Origin: an uncultured Spirochaetaceae bacterium
GTDB lineage: Bacteria > Spirochaetota > Spirochaetia > Treponematales > Treponemataceae
Length of the DNA: 64,000 nt
NCBI GenBank assembly: GCA_902766125.1
Contig: CACXCG010000018.1
Location: forward strand, 1-64,000
Direction: 5' to 3'
Shown here: in pieces, positions 16,203-25,380 of the stretch
How the letters are laid out: the number at the start of each line of letters is the position of its first letter
How positions within the stretch are numbered: position 1 is the first letter of the stretch
The notes under the pieces: model-generated
Told to the model about the DNA's origin: nothing
The model's input: the letters and a program-made list of their open reading frames with translations, nothing else
Database searches by the model: none
Translations under genes and position numbers: made by a program

Positions 16203-17783
16203 AAACACTGCTGCTGAACGGGCAGGAATATTTTTTACAATAACCCGCTCGTCTTCAAGGGCCAGCTGTGTCTCTTCTGCACCCGGCGTAACAAACACCA
16301 GTTCTTCTTCAGACCAGACAGAAAGCGGTTTCTGTTTTTTGTTAAAAATGTATTCAGGGTAATCTTCTGCAGAAAAATTAAACACGCACAATATATCTTT
16401 CTGAGTGCTGTCCTGAGGATGCAGTACGTATGCAGCACACTGTCCACGGTTGGGAACAAAATCTTCTACCGTCGCACCGGTAAACGTCCGCGCATACTGC
16501 TTTCGTAATTCAAGTGCCGCATGCAGCACATTTATGCTGGAGTCAGGATCTGAAAGCAGTGCATCTGCAGTCTGCCAGTCAAACGGTCCGCGGTGACGGA
16601 TGTCGCCCGTAAGATTCATGTCAGCAAGTCCTGCTTCCTGTCCGTAGTAAATAACGGGTACCGGCGGCCGTAATGCAGCAAGCACAAGGGCAAGCGTTAT
16701 GCGTTTATAGTCTGTTCCAAACACAGAACCTAAGCGGCTCTGGTATTCGTCATGATTGCACAGAAAGGTAGCATAGGCAGCACCGGGAATGTCGTGCGGA
16801 TTTTCGTATGATGCATCGGGTAACGAACTTGCACCGATAATAATGCTTCCCTGCTGAGCTCGTCCGGTATCAAAGTCAGTTACCAGGTCAAATTCTTTTT
16901 TATCTGCGGAACCAAAATATTTTTCAAGGGCATCACGGCGGCGTTCAATCCATATTTCACCAAGCATCAGTTTGGGAGACTTATAGCGCTTTGCAAGCCG
17001 TGCATGTAAATCGGTAAACCATTCATGTGTGCTGTCACTGTCTGCAGAACGGCTTCCGTCTTCTATCAGGTAACGGGCAGCATCAATACGCATACCGTCA
17101 AAGCCACGGTCCAGCCAGTAGTACACAACCGAACGCATTTCTTTCTGTACTTCAGGATTTTTGTAATTTAAGTCAGGCATGTGTTCCCAGAACGGAGCAT
17201 AGTACCACGCACCCGCTTCTTCGCTATAAAACCATGCAGGAGATGAACCCATGGGGTTAGCACCACCAGCTTCGTCTGACCACACATACCAGTCGCGCTT
17301 TCCGTTTTTTCCTGCAACAGAATCTTTAAACCACGGATGTTCACTCGATGTATGATTGGGAACAAAATCAAAAATGATTTTCATACCGCGCTCGTGACAT
17401 TCTGTTACCAGAGCCAGCACATCATCTTCTGTTCCAAACAGAGAGTTAACTGCAAAATAATCAGTCGTATCGTAACCGTGCATGTTGTAGTCAACAGCGG
17501 TACCTTTTCCTTCACACTCAAAGAACGGCGAAATCCACAGAACATCGCAGCCCACATCATCATGAAGATAATCGAGTTTTGAACGGATGCCGTTTATATC
17601 ACCACAGCCGTCACCATCAGAATCACAGAAGCCTTTAATCCAGATATGATAAATGGCACCATCAAGCCACCACGAGTCAGAAAGATTTTTACTCTGATTT
17701 TTTATGGAACCAGAACACGCAGTTACTACGCCGCACAAAAGCAGTGCAACAGACAAAACACAGGTACGAAGAATCTTTTTCAT
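16191..17783 (-). CDS. extracellular GH13 alpha-amylase lipoprotein
   Basis: The protein (530 residues from MKKILRT) has a signal peptide and lipobox ending at Cys23 (VTAC). The GH13 catalytic machinery is complete: DFVPNHTSSEHPWF (region I), GFDGMRIDAARYL with the nucleophile Asp (II), LMLGEIWIERR with the acid/base Glu (III) and FLCNHDEYQSR (IV). It would cut alpha-1,4-glucans outside the cytoplasm, providing maltodextrins for the MalEFG importer. TATACT lies 6 nt before the chosen ATG with TTTACA 17 bp upstream, which argues against an in-frame start 14 codons earlier. Confidence 0.9.
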   Translation of the reverse strand: MKKILRTCVLSVALLLCGVVTACSGSIKNQSKNLSDSWWLDGAIYHIWIKGFCDSDGDGCGDINGIRSKLDYLHDDVGCDVLWISPFFECEGKGTAVDYNMHGYDTTDYFAVNSLFGTEDDVLALVTECHERGMKIIFDFVPNHTSSEHPWFKDSVAGKNGKRDWYVWSDEAGGANPMGSSPAWFYSEEAGAWYYAPFWEHMPDLNYKNPEVQKEMRSVVYYWLDRGFDGMRIDAARYLIEDGSRSADSDSTHEWFTDLHARLAKRYKSPKLMLGEIWIERRRDALEKYFGSADKKEFDLVTDFDTGRAQQGSIIIGASSLPDASYENPHDIPGAAYATFLCNHDEYQSRLGSVFGTDYKRITLALVLAALRPPVPVIYYGQEAGLADMNLTGDIRHRGPFDWQTADALLSDPDSSINVLHAALELRKQYARTFTGATVEDFVPNRGQCAAYVLHPQDSTQKDILCVFNFSAEDYPEYIFNKKQKPLSVWSEEELVFVTPGAEETQLALEDERVIVKNIPARSAAVFLLD

Positions 17784-17789
17784 GCGTTC

Positions 17790-17818
17790 AGTATAACATG
17801 ATATATTCTGGTTGTAAA
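17790..17818 (-). promoter_or_regulatory. leaderless promoter of the amylase gene
   Basis: TTTACA (17813-17818), 17 bp, TATACT (17790-17795), 6 nt, ATG. No Shine-Dalgarno. Confidence 0.6.
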
Positions 17819-17869
17819 ATTTCAAATATGGGATTACAATAAAGCATATTACATCCTGGGAGGATTATA

Positions 17870-18283
17870 ATGGCAAAGAAAAGTACTTCTTTACTGGGCT
17901 ATCTGTTTGTGATTGGTTGTGCAATCACTGCAGTTGGATTTGTACTGCCTATTTTCAGTGCAAACATTCTGGGCATTGCAAAGGCAAGCGTAAACGGTTT
18001 TGACCTTGTTGGTAAGGGCGATTCCCTGATGAAGGTTGCAGCACTGTTAGTCTTCATTGGTGCAGTTGCAGGCATTGTGTTTGAATTTGTTCCTGTTGGC
18101 GGAGTTTCAAACCTTCTGAAACTGATTGCACTTGTGATAAGTATTGCAGGCGGTCTGTACTGCTTCTTTAACACAAGCGATGTCGGACTTAAACTTGCTG
18201 CTAAAGTGTTAAGCGTTGGCTTCTATGCAATCATTGCAGGCTGGATCGTCGCACTGGTCGGCTGGCTTTTAGGCAAAAAATAA
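17870..18283 (+). CDS. four-helix membrane protein of unknown function
   Basis: A 137-residue protein made almost entirely of four hydrophobic helices separated by short loops (GYLFVIGCAITAVGFVLPIF; VAALLVFIGAVAGIVFEFV; LLKLIALVISIAGGLYCFF; VLSVGFYAIIAGWIVALVGWLL). No family recognised. GGGAGG lies 8 nt before the ATG and a good terminator follows, so it is a single-gene transcript. Confidence 0.65.
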   Translation: MAKKSTSLLGYLFVIGCAITAVGFVLPIFSANILGIAKASVNGFDLVGKGDSLMKVAALLVFIGAVAGIVFEFVPVGGVSNLLKLIALVISIAGGLYCFFNTSDVGLKLAAKVLSVGFYAIIAGWIVALVGWLLGKK

Positions 18284-18302
18284 GCCGTAACGGCATTCAG
18301 AC

Positions 18303-18346
18303 AGCATACGGTCAGCAGATACTTGTTGGCTGTATGCTATTTTTTT
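18303..18346 (+). terminator. intrinsic terminator
   Basis: Arms AGCATAC (18303-18309) and GTATGCT (18332-18338), extended by partial pairing, are followed by seven T. Confidence 0.8.
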
Positions 18347-18454
18347 AACAAAGATCCCTTCTTATTTCCTTTCCGTAAATCTTGAAAAAAATCCTGTTTT
18401 CTACTATTATGCAACAATACGAGCGGTTTTGAGTTCTAATTGACGAGGAATAAA

Positions 18455-20131
18455 ATGAATTTTCTGAATGACTATGTAGAGAATTTTGACAAGTGCACAA
18501 CCTACGAGGAAATGCGCAAATACTATAAGCTCAAGTGTCCCGAAAACTTTAACTACGCATACGACATCATAGACCGCTACGCCGCAGAAGCTCCTGAAAA
18601 AAGAGCAATTGTCTGGTGCAATGACAAGGGCGAAGAAAAAACATTTACGTTCAAGCAGATTTCTGAATATACACAAAAGACAGCAAACTTCTTGGTTGCA
18701 CAGGGAATCAAAAAAGGAGACACCGTTCTTTTGGTGTTACGTCGCCGCTACGAGTTCTGGTTTTTTATCTATGCACTCAACCGCATCGGAGCAATTGCAA
18801 TTCCCGCAACCTACCTCTTGCTGCAGTCAGACTACGAATACCGCAATAAAGCTGCAGACGTAAAAATGATTGTTACCTTTGAAGATGAACGCGTGTATGC
18901 AAACATCGAAGGTTCGCTCAAAAGTTCACCGTCTGTACAAAAGCTGGTAACTGTCGGCTCTAAACGCGAAGGCTGGGTCAGCTTCCATGACGAAATTGAA
19001 CAGTACAGCTCGTCGTTCCCCCGTCCTACCGGAGATGCTGCAACACATAACAACGACCCAATGCTCATCTACTTTACTTCGGGAACTTCCGGTTACCCCA
19101 AGATGGCATTACACGACTTTACCTATCCGCTGGGACACATTACCACCGGTAAGCTGTGGCATGGCGTAATTGATGACGGACTGCATTTAACGCTTGCAGA
19201 AACCGGCTGGGCAAAAGCAGGCTGGGGAAAAATATACGGACAGTGGATTGCAGGTACCGCACAGTTTATTTACGACTTCGATACCTTCAGGGCAACATAC
19301 ATTCTGCAGATGGTAGAAAAGTATCACATTACAACGTTCTGTGCACCGCCTACCGTTTACCGCTATCTTATCCGTCAGGATCTGTCAAAGTTCAATCTGT
19401 CTTCTCTGGTAAAGTGTACCACTGCAGGAGAACCGCTTAACGGTGAAGTATACCGCAAGTGGCTTGAGCAGACAGGACATAAAATCTTTGAAGGATTCGG
19501 ACAGTCAGAATCTTCTGTCATTATCGGAAACTTCCCCGGTATGGAACCACGCCCGGGCTCTATGGGAAAACCGGCACCCGGTTACGATGTAGAAATTGTT
19601 CATCCCGACGGAACCCGCTGTGCCCCGCATGAAAACGGAGAAGTTATCATCCACGTAGAAAACGGAAAACCCTTTGGTCTTCTTGCAGGCTATTACAAGA
19701 ATCCCGAAGAAACAGAAAAAGCATTTGCAGGCGGAGTATACCGCACTAAAGATATTGCATACTATGATGAAGACGGATATCTGTGGTTTGTTGGCCGTAA
19801 TGATGATGTTATCAAGACAGCAGGTTACCGTGTAAGTCCGTTTGAAGTAGAAAGCATTCTGCAGCAGCATCCCGCAGTTCTGGAATGTGCCGTTACCGGT
19901 GTTCCCGACAAGAGACGCGGCAACATTGTTAAAGCAACAATCGTTCTTACTGCAGGTTATGAAGCTACCACAGAACTTGAGCACGACATTCAGGATTATG
20001 TGCAGAAAAACACCGCCTCTTACAAGCGTCCTAAGGTAATTGAATTTGTAAAAGAATTACCCAAGACAACAAGCGGTAAAATTAAGCGCAACACAATCCG
20101 TGACGAAGACGCCAAAAAGGTGTCGCAGTAA
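18455..20131 (+). CDS. acyl-CoA synthetase (AMP-forming), medium-chain/acetyl type
   Basis: The 558-residue enzyme shows all ANL-superfamily motifs: phosphate loop YFTSGTSGYPKM, GFGQSES, the hinge YRTKDIAYYDEDGYLWFVGRNDDVIKTAGYRVSPFEVES and the C-terminal catalytic lysine in TTSGKIKRN. It joins a carboxylic acid to CoA through an acyl-AMP. The spacing resembles ACSM-type medium-chain ligases, which also accept short or aromatic acids; substrate is not proven. The start is the ATG 5 nt after GAGGAATAAA-type ribosome site, five codons inside the longest frame. Confidence 0.88.
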   Translation: MNFLNDYVENFDKCTTYEEMRKYYKLKCPENFNYAYDIIDRYAAEAPEKRAIVWCNDKGEEKTFTFKQISEYTQKTANFLVAQGIKKGDTVLLVLRRRYEFWFFIYALNRIGAIAIPATYLLLQSDYEYRNKAADVKMIVTFEDERVYANIEGSLKSSPSVQKLVTVGSKREGWVSFHDEIEQYSSSFPRPTGDAATHNNDPMLIYFTSGTSGYPKMALHDFTYPLGHITTGKLWHGVIDDGLHLTLAETGWAKAGWGKIYGQWIAGTAQFIYDFDTFRATYILQMVEKYHITTFCAPPTVYRYLIRQDLSKFNLSSLVKCTTAGEPLNGEVYRKWLEQTGHKIFEGFGQSESSVIIGNFPGMEPRPGSMGKPAPGYDVEIVHPDGTRCAPHENGEVIIHVENGKPFGLLAGYYKNPEETEKAFAGGVYRTKDIAYYDEDGYLWFVGRNDDVIKTAGYRVSPFEVESILQQHPAVLECAVTGVPDKRRGNIVKATIVLTAGYEATTELEHDIQDYVQKNTASYKRPKVIEFVKELPKTTSGKIKRNTIRDEDAKKVSQ

Positions 20132-20132
20132 G

Positions 20133-20336
20133 TTACGCCTTAAACGTGTATCCTGCTTTTTGAATTACCTCTGAAAGAATACTGTCAGAAATGTCTTTTG
20201 TGCATTTAATGACAACAGATGAAGTGTCATGATTTGCAACAGCCTCTGTGATTCCGTCTACAGCTTCAAGTGCTTCTTTTACGTGAGCCTCGCAGTGAGC
20301 ACACATCATTCCTTCTACGTGTATTGTTCGTTCCAT
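20133..20336 (-). CDS. nested CopZ-like copper chaperone cistron inside copA
   Basis: The last 67 codons of copA can be translated alone from an in-frame ATG (MERTIHVEG) that is preceded by AGGAG at 20343-20347 with a 6-nt spacer, one of the best Shine-Dalgarno sequences in this part of the window. The product is exactly one HMA domain with the CxxC metal site (MMCAHCEAH), the size and form of a free CopZ chaperone. Sequence therefore supports two products, full CopA with a tethered domain and free CopZ. Whether the internal start is used is inference; it may be the relic of a separate gene fused by loss of a stop codon. Confidence 0.55.
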   Translation of the reverse strand: MERTIHVEGMMCAHCEAHVKEALEAVDGITEAVANHDTSSVVIKCTKDISDSILSEVIQKAGYTFKA

Positions 20337-22616
20337 ATGTTTCTCCTCTGTCAGATTTTCAATATACACTGATTTTTTCTTTTTGTCATGCTTGCTGTCA
20401 TGTATGTTCAGCAGGTTAAGCCGAAGTGCATTGGTCACCACAAAAAAACTGGAAAGACTCATTGCAGCAGCACCAAGCATGGGGCTAAGGGCAAGTCCCA
20501 GTGATTTATACCAGACACCCGCCGCAACAGGAATAAGAATCACATTATATGCAAATGCCCAGAATAAGTTCTGCTTTATGTTACGCAAAGTCGCACGGCT
20601 TAAACGCACCGCAGCTGCAACATCGCTCAGTTTGCTGTTGACCAAAACAACATCTGCAGCATCAATGGCAATGTCGGTACCGGCACCTATAGCAATACCG
20701 GTGTGGGCACGCGTTAACGCAGGCGCATCGTTTATGCCGTCACCGGTCATGGCAACAATTCCATTCTGCATCAGGCGCTTAATGCATGCTTCTTTCTGAT
20801 CAGGAAGCACCTGTGAAAGTACTGTGTCAACGTTAACTGCCTGCGCAACACTTTTTGCGGTGCGTTCATTGTCTCCGGTTAAAAGAACAACAGTAATGCC
20901 CATGTTCTTAAGCTGACGGATTGCTTCTTTACTGTCCTGCTTTATTGCGTCACTTACGGCAATAAGTCCCTGACACACACCGTTACGCGAAAATGCAAGC
21001 GGCGTTTTTCCTTCTTTGCTGAGTGCTTCTGCTTTTAAAACTAATTCCTGCGGAACAGAACCCGGCTGTGTCTGCATAAACGCAATGCTTCCTGCGCACA
21101 CTGTTTCTGATGATGCTTCAAGGCGTGCAGTAACACCGTGTCCCGAAAGCGCAGTAAATTCATTCACTGCAAGCGGAACAATATTTTTTGAAAGTGCATA
21201 CGAGACAACTGCCTTAGCCAACGGATGTTCACTTTTTGTTTCAACCGAAAGTACTGTTTCAAGCAAGTCTTTTTCTGACACAGATGAAGCAGGAATAACA
21301 TCGGTAACAGAGGGCTTTCCTTCCGTCACAGTTCCTGTTTTATCCAGCGCAATAATCTGAGTGCGTCCCGTAAGTTCTATGCTTTCTGCAGTCTTAAAGA
21401 GGATTCCGCTTTTTGCCCCTACCCCGTTTGAAACCATAATGGCAACAGGAGTCGCAAGCCCTAGTGCACACGGACAGCTTATAACCAGAACTGCAATTGC
21501 ACGCGAAAGGGAAAATGCTGTCGTCTCTCCAAAGAAAAGCCACAAGAGGCAGGTACACAATGCAATGACCATTACCGCAGGAACAAACACAGCACTTACC
21601 TTGTCTGCAATTTTTGCAACCGGAGCTTTTGTATTTGCCGCATCGCTTACCAGTTTAATTATCTGTGAAAGAGTTGTATCGTTTCCTACACGCGTTGCAC
21701 GGCAGGTCAAAAAACCAGACTGATTTATTGTCGCAGCGCTCACCGAACTTCCGCACACTTTATCTACGGGAATGCTTTCTCCGGTAAGAGCACTTTCATC
21801 TACCGCAGACTGACCTTCTATAACCACTCCGTCAACGGGAACTGTCTGTCCGGGACGAACAACAAACACATCATCAACACGAACTTCTTCAAGAGGAACC
21901 GTCACTTCTTTTCCGTCACGAATTACCACCGCGGTCTTAGGAGCAAGCTGCATCAGTGCTTTAAGTGCATCTGTTGTCTTTCCCTTTGAAAGAGATTCAA
22001 GCAGTTTGCCAACTGTAATAAGCGTTACAATCATGGCAGCACTTTCAAAGTACAGGTTGTGTATGTCTTTCGTGGTAATCAGAAGCACAAGGCTGTAGGC
22101 AAACGAAACACCGGAACCCAGTGCAACAAGCGTGTCCATGTTTGGAGAAAGTTTACACAGCGCTTTTGTTCCGCTTATAAAAAATTTTCTATTTATGAAC
22201 ATGACAACTGCACTCAGCACAGCCTGAATAATTCCCAACACAAGATGCTTGTGAGACAAAAAAGACGGAAGCGGCCAGTTCCACATAACATGCCCCATGC
22301 TTACATACATAAGGACAAGTAAAAAACAGACCGAAAGAACAAGACGCCGTAACAGTTTAGGACTTTCTGTGTCAGCCAGTAAATCCTGTTTGTCTTCATC
22401 TTCGGAAAGTACACGGGCATCGTATCCGGCATTACGGACAGCATTTATAATTTCATTTTCAGAAGCAGAACCGGTAACTCCCATGGAATTGGTAAGCAGG
22501 TTCACTGCACACGAACTTACTCCAGAAACAGAAGAAACCGCTTTTTCTACACGCGCCTGACATGCGGCGCAGGACATACCGGTCACCGAATAGGTTGTAA
22601 CTGATGTGTTAGCCAT
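20133..22616 (-). CDS. copA: copper-exporting P1B-type ATPase with a C-terminal CopZ-like domain
   Basis: The 827-residue membrane ATPase has an N-terminal HMA domain (GMSCAACQAR), eight membrane helices, the CPC ion motif (VISCPCALG), phosphorylation site DKTGT, SEHP and the hinge GDGINDAP, so it should pump Cu(I) outwards. Unusually the chain continues after the last helices through a polar linker (HDKKKKSVYIENLTEEKH) into a second HMA domain with GMMCAHCEAH. The start at MANTSV is preceded by GTGGAG; an upstream in-frame GTG is part of that ribosome site. See the nested cistron below. Confidence 0.93.
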   Translation of the reverse strand: MANTSVTTYSVTGMSCAACQARVEKAVSSVSGVSSCAVNLLTNSMGVTGSASENEIINAVRNAGYDARVLSEDEDKQDLLADTESPKLLRRLVLSVCFLLVLMYVSMGHVMWNWPLPSFLSHKHLVLGIIQAVLSAVVMFINRKFFISGTKALCKLSPNMDTLVALGSGVSFAYSLVLLITTKDIHNLYFESAAMIVTLITVGKLLESLSKGKTTDALKALMQLAPKTAVVIRDGKEVTVPLEEVRVDDVFVVRPGQTVPVDGVVIEGQSAVDESALTGESIPVDKVCGSSVSAATINQSGFLTCRATRVGNDTTLSQIIKLVSDAANTKAPVAKIADKVSAVFVPAVMVIALCTCLLWLFFGETTAFSLSRAIAVLVISCPCALGLATPVAIMVSNGVGAKSGILFKTAESIELTGRTQIIALDKTGTVTEGKPSVTDVIPASSVSEKDLLETVLSVETKSEHPLAKAVVSYALSKNIVPLAVNEFTALSGHGVTARLEASSETVCAGSIAFMQTQPGSVPQELVLKAEALSKEGKTPLAFSRNGVCQGLIAVSDAIKQDSKEAIRQLKNMGITVVLLTGDNERTAKSVAQAVNVDTVLSQVLPDQKEACIKRLMQNGIVAMTGDGINDAPALTRAHTGIAIGAGTDIAIDAADVVLVNSKLSDVAAAVRLSRATLRNIKQNLFWAFAYNVILIPVAAGVWYKSLGLALSPMLGAAAMSLSSFFVVTNALRLNLLNIHDSKHDKKKKSVYIENLTEEKHMERTIHVEGMMCAHCEAHVKEALEAVDGITEAVANHDTSSVVIKCTKDISDSILSEVIQKAGYTFKA

Positions 22617-22667
22617 AGACAACTCCACATGAGAATATACTGATTTTTTTAATGAAAGACAACCGCA

Positions 22668-24320
22668 CTAAGAAAGTTTTACCATCTGAGTATATGCAGA
22701 ACGGAATGCTTCTTTTGCATTGATGAATGACTGAATGATTTTCGGGTCAAACTGAGTTCCGCTTGACGCAACAATAATATCAAAGGCTTCATCAAAACTT
22801 GCAGCCGACTGGAACGGTCTGTTGGTTGAAACCAGATCAAATACCGTTGAAACAGAAACAACGCGTGCCGCAAGCGGAATTGATTCTCCGCGAAGACCGC
22901 TTAAATATCCGCTGCCATCCCACCATTCGTGATGATACAGAGCAACATCTTTTGCTATCTGATAATACAGATCGTCACCGGTAACCATCATACGGTCAAT
23001 CATCTGTGCACCCAACGAAACATGAGATTTTACAGCTTCGTATTCATGAGGAGTTAGCTGATCCGGTTTTTTAAGGATTTCTTCTGACACAAAGAATTTT
23101 CCAACGTCATGCAGGGGAGCTACCTGAACAAGTTTTTCCATATAATCATCAGTAAGTTCATCTGCATACACACCATCCTCTTTCATCTGACGCAGCAAAA
23201 GGAGCGTGTAATTACTTGAACGGCGCATGTGTTCTCCGGAGTTTTCATCGTGTTCATGCAAAAACTGAATGATACCTGAAACTGCCTTAGACCTCATGTC
23301 ATCAACCAGAGAACGGACATTTGCAACATCACGCTGCAGTTTGTTGTTTGATGCGGACAGCTTAAGGTTAGCGTTGTGATACTGTGTCACATCGTGCAGA
23401 CGAAGTACATAGCCATAGGTCTGGTTTCTGTGCATAATGTCAGAAACAAACGGCTCATATACATTCCAGTTTACATATACGTAGCGGATATCATCATGCG
23501 TAACCTTGTTTACGTGATCAAGATAAATCTGTTCAAGCAGATGAGGAAGCGGTGCAAAATACGGAGGATTAAGTGCAGGCGTACACTCTTCAAACAGACT
23601 GCAGCCACCCTTATTTACACGGACAACATTTTCTTCCATATCGAGAACAAAAACAGGATCTTCAAGAGAGTCAACTACAGACTGATAGGCAATGTCTGAA
23701 AAAGGCACAAAATGATCACGCATAGAAAACACGGTGATTGCAATCTGAGCTAAAGCAAGAAGTACGTTTGCAACACACCAGGGATTGCGACCATAGAAAA
23801 CCCACAGGTGAATAAAAAGCACAATCTGGGGAATGAACATGAGTACAAACAGAAGCTTTGCATTTTTACGCGCAGAAGGAATTTTTTCACGCTTCAGTTT
23901 ATACCGCAATACCAGACAGTCAGCAATAAGAAAAACAGAGTTCAAGACTGCACAGACAATGAATACAACATACGGTGTTTCAAGGTTAAACAGAATAATG
24001 ATAACGGTCTGAATGAGTAAAAAAAGAGAAAGACAAATTACTGCCCATTTAGGAACTTCGACAGAAAACTCTGATGCAAGTACAAAAACGGAAAGGAACA
24101 AAATGGCCAGACCGCCAAAATACTGAAGCACAGAACCGGGAGCATAGGCACCAAATTCATCATATATAACGGAGAGGGTGTATCCTACCTGAAACAGAAG
24201 GACGGAAAAAAAAGCAAAAGAAAGATTACGCTGTTCTCTTCCTGAGCGTTGCAAAAACAAAATTGCAAGACAGGACAGCGACACTATGATCGCAAAGCCA
24301 CAGGATATACTGTCTAACAT
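22668..24320 (-). CDS. HD-GYP-like phosphodiesterase with seven-helix sensor and PAS domain
   Basis: The 550-residue protein starts with about seven membrane helices (to about 215), then a PAS-like region (VVDSLEDPVFVLDMEENVVRVNKG), a short coiled coil and an HD-GYP-type domain: HDVGKF for the HD pair and HHEWWDGSGYLSGLRGESIPLAAR. In place of the consensus GYP the sequence reads GYL; the metal ligands HD and HHE remain. Such proteins hydrolyse c-di-GMP. I infer a membrane sensor lowering c-di-GMP, with reduced certainty because of the altered motif. TATAAT and a GAGGTT ribosome site lie upstream. Confidence 0.82.
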   Translation of the reverse strand: MLDSISCGFAIIVSLSCLAILFLQRSGREQRNLSFAFFSVLLFQVGYTLSVIYDEFGAYAPGSVLQYFGGLAILFLSVFVLASEFSVEVPKWAVICLSLFLLIQTVIIILFNLETPYVVFIVCAVLNSVFLIADCLVLRYKLKREKIPSARKNAKLLFVLMFIPQIVLFIHLWVFYGRNPWCVANVLLALAQIAITVFSMRDHFVPFSDIAYQSVVDSLEDPVFVLDMEENVVRVNKGGCSLFEECTPALNPPYFAPLPHLLEQIYLDHVNKVTHDDIRYVYVNWNVYEPFVSDIMHRNQTYGYVLRLHDVTQYHNANLKLSASNNKLQRDVANVRSLVDDMRSKAVSGIIQFLHEHDENSGEHMRRSSNYTLLLLRQMKEDGVYADELTDDYMEKLVQVAPLHDVGKFFVSEEILKKPDQLTPHEYEAVKSHVSLGAQMIDRMMVTGDDLYYQIAKDVALYHHEWWDGSGYLSGLRGESIPLAARVVSVSTVFDLVSTNRPFQSAASFDEAFDIIVASSGTQFDPKIIQSFINAKEAFRSAYTQMVKLS

Positions 24321-24479
24321 TTTTAACCTCTTATTCTATTATAAGGGGGTTTTCGCGGTTTGTCTATAAAAAAACTGGCAGGAAATCCCCACCAGTTAAG
24401 TAGAAAAAAACTCACCTATCGTATATAGTAAGAATCTGACGCGACGTCCCTGTCGCTCCTTTCCTTAGCATTGCAACCC
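24321..24479. other. intergenic gap without recognised gene
   Basis: About 160 bp between the HD-GYP start and the palindromes behind malG. It holds the HD-GYP promoter (TATAAT on the minus strand at about 24339-24344) and no gene or tRNA that I can see. Confidence 0.5.
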
Positions 24480-24508
24480 ACCGGAACTTTGCGGAGCAAA
24501 GTTCCGGT
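24480..24508. repeat. perfect 13-bp hairpin downstream of malG
   Basis: Arms 24480-24492 and 24496-24508 are perfectly complementary (ACCGGAACTTTGC) with a 3-nt loop. No T-run follows in either direction, so it is not a standard terminator; it could protect the 3' end of the mal mRNA. Confidence 0.7.
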
Positions 24509-24509
24509 T

Positions 24510-24550
24510 AGGTGTAAAAGAATAAAACTTCGTTTTATTCTTTTACACCT
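24510..24550. repeat. perfect 19-bp palindrome spanning the malG stop codon
   Basis: Arms 24510-24528 and 24532-24550 are perfect reverse complements with a 3-nt TTC loop. One arm contains the last four sense codons and stop of malG, so the other is an inverted copy of the gene's end. It directly abuts the 13-bp hairpin. Confidence 0.8.
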
Positions 24551-25380
24551 GCTGCCCCCATGCTCATCATCATTGCTTTTTGAGTAAAGATGAAGAAGAT
24601 GGCAAACGGGATGGCAATAATAAGCGAACCTGCTGCAAAGTTTGTAAACTCATTCTTTTTGTCGGTAACGAACGAGAACAAGCCCAGTGCAAGTGTCTGC
24701 TTTTCGGTTGAGCGCAATACCATCTTGGGGAAGATAAAGTCCATCCACGGTCCGGTAAAGCTTGAAATGCCCAGGAATGTAATGATCGGTTTTGTTATGG
24801 GCAGAATAATGGTCGTATAAATTCTGAAGTGACTTGCACCGTCAATGCGGGCAGCTTCGTCCAGACTCTTACTGACCGTATCCATATAGCTCTTAACCAT
24901 CCAGGTATTGTACGGAATGTTACCGGCTACATAGACCAGAACCAGTCCCCACAGTGTATCCAGTCCTCCAATACGAAGCAGAATAACATAGATTGCAATC
25001 ATGCCAACGAATGACGGGAACACCTGCAGAACCAGAAGGCTCATCAGCATGGATTTTTTGAACACAAACTTAAAGCGGCTGAACACGTATGCACTGAGTG
25101 AAGAAATAATAATCGTCAGTACAGAAGTCCAGATTGCAATAATGAAGGTGTTCTTAAACCATTTCCAGTATGCAGTCTTCGTAAACAGATACTGAAAGTG
25201 TTCAAACGTAATGCCTCTGCCAAAGGGCATAATGGCAAGGTCTGCAATGCTGTTTCCCGGAGAGAAAGCAGCACTGACCGTGTACACCAGCGGATAGAAC
25301 ACAAAGAAAGAGATAAGAATGAATATAAGGTAGATAACACCCTTGTTGATAGCTTCTACTGCATGATAATTCTTTTTCAT
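24535..25380 (-). CDS. malG: maltodextrin ABC transporter permease, MalG type
   Basis: A 281-residue inner-membrane permease with six helices and the EAA loop that docks the ATPase (DEAARIDGASHFRIYTTIILPITKP). It pairs with the MalF-type permease; its ATG overlaps the upstream stop (ATGA). The last codons lie in a large palindrome. No MalK-type ATPase is in the window, so a shared ATPase elsewhere (MsmK-like) must energise the importer, as is common for sugar importers in Gram-positive bacteria and spirochaetes. Confidence 0.9.
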   Translation of the reverse strand: MKKNYHAVEAINKGVIYLIFILISFFVFYPLVYTVSAAFSPGNSIADLAIMPFGRGITFEHFQYLFTKTAYWKWFKNTFIIAIWTSVLTIIISSLSAYVFSRFKFVFKKSMLMSLLVLQVFPSFVGMIAIYVILLRIGGLDTLWGLVLVYVAGNIPYNTWMVKSYMDTVSKSLDEAARIDGASHFRIYTTIILPITKPIITFLGISSFTGPWMDFIFPKMVLRSTEKQTLALGLFSFVTDKKNEFTNFAAGSLIIAIPFAIFFIFTQKAMMMSMGAAGVKE

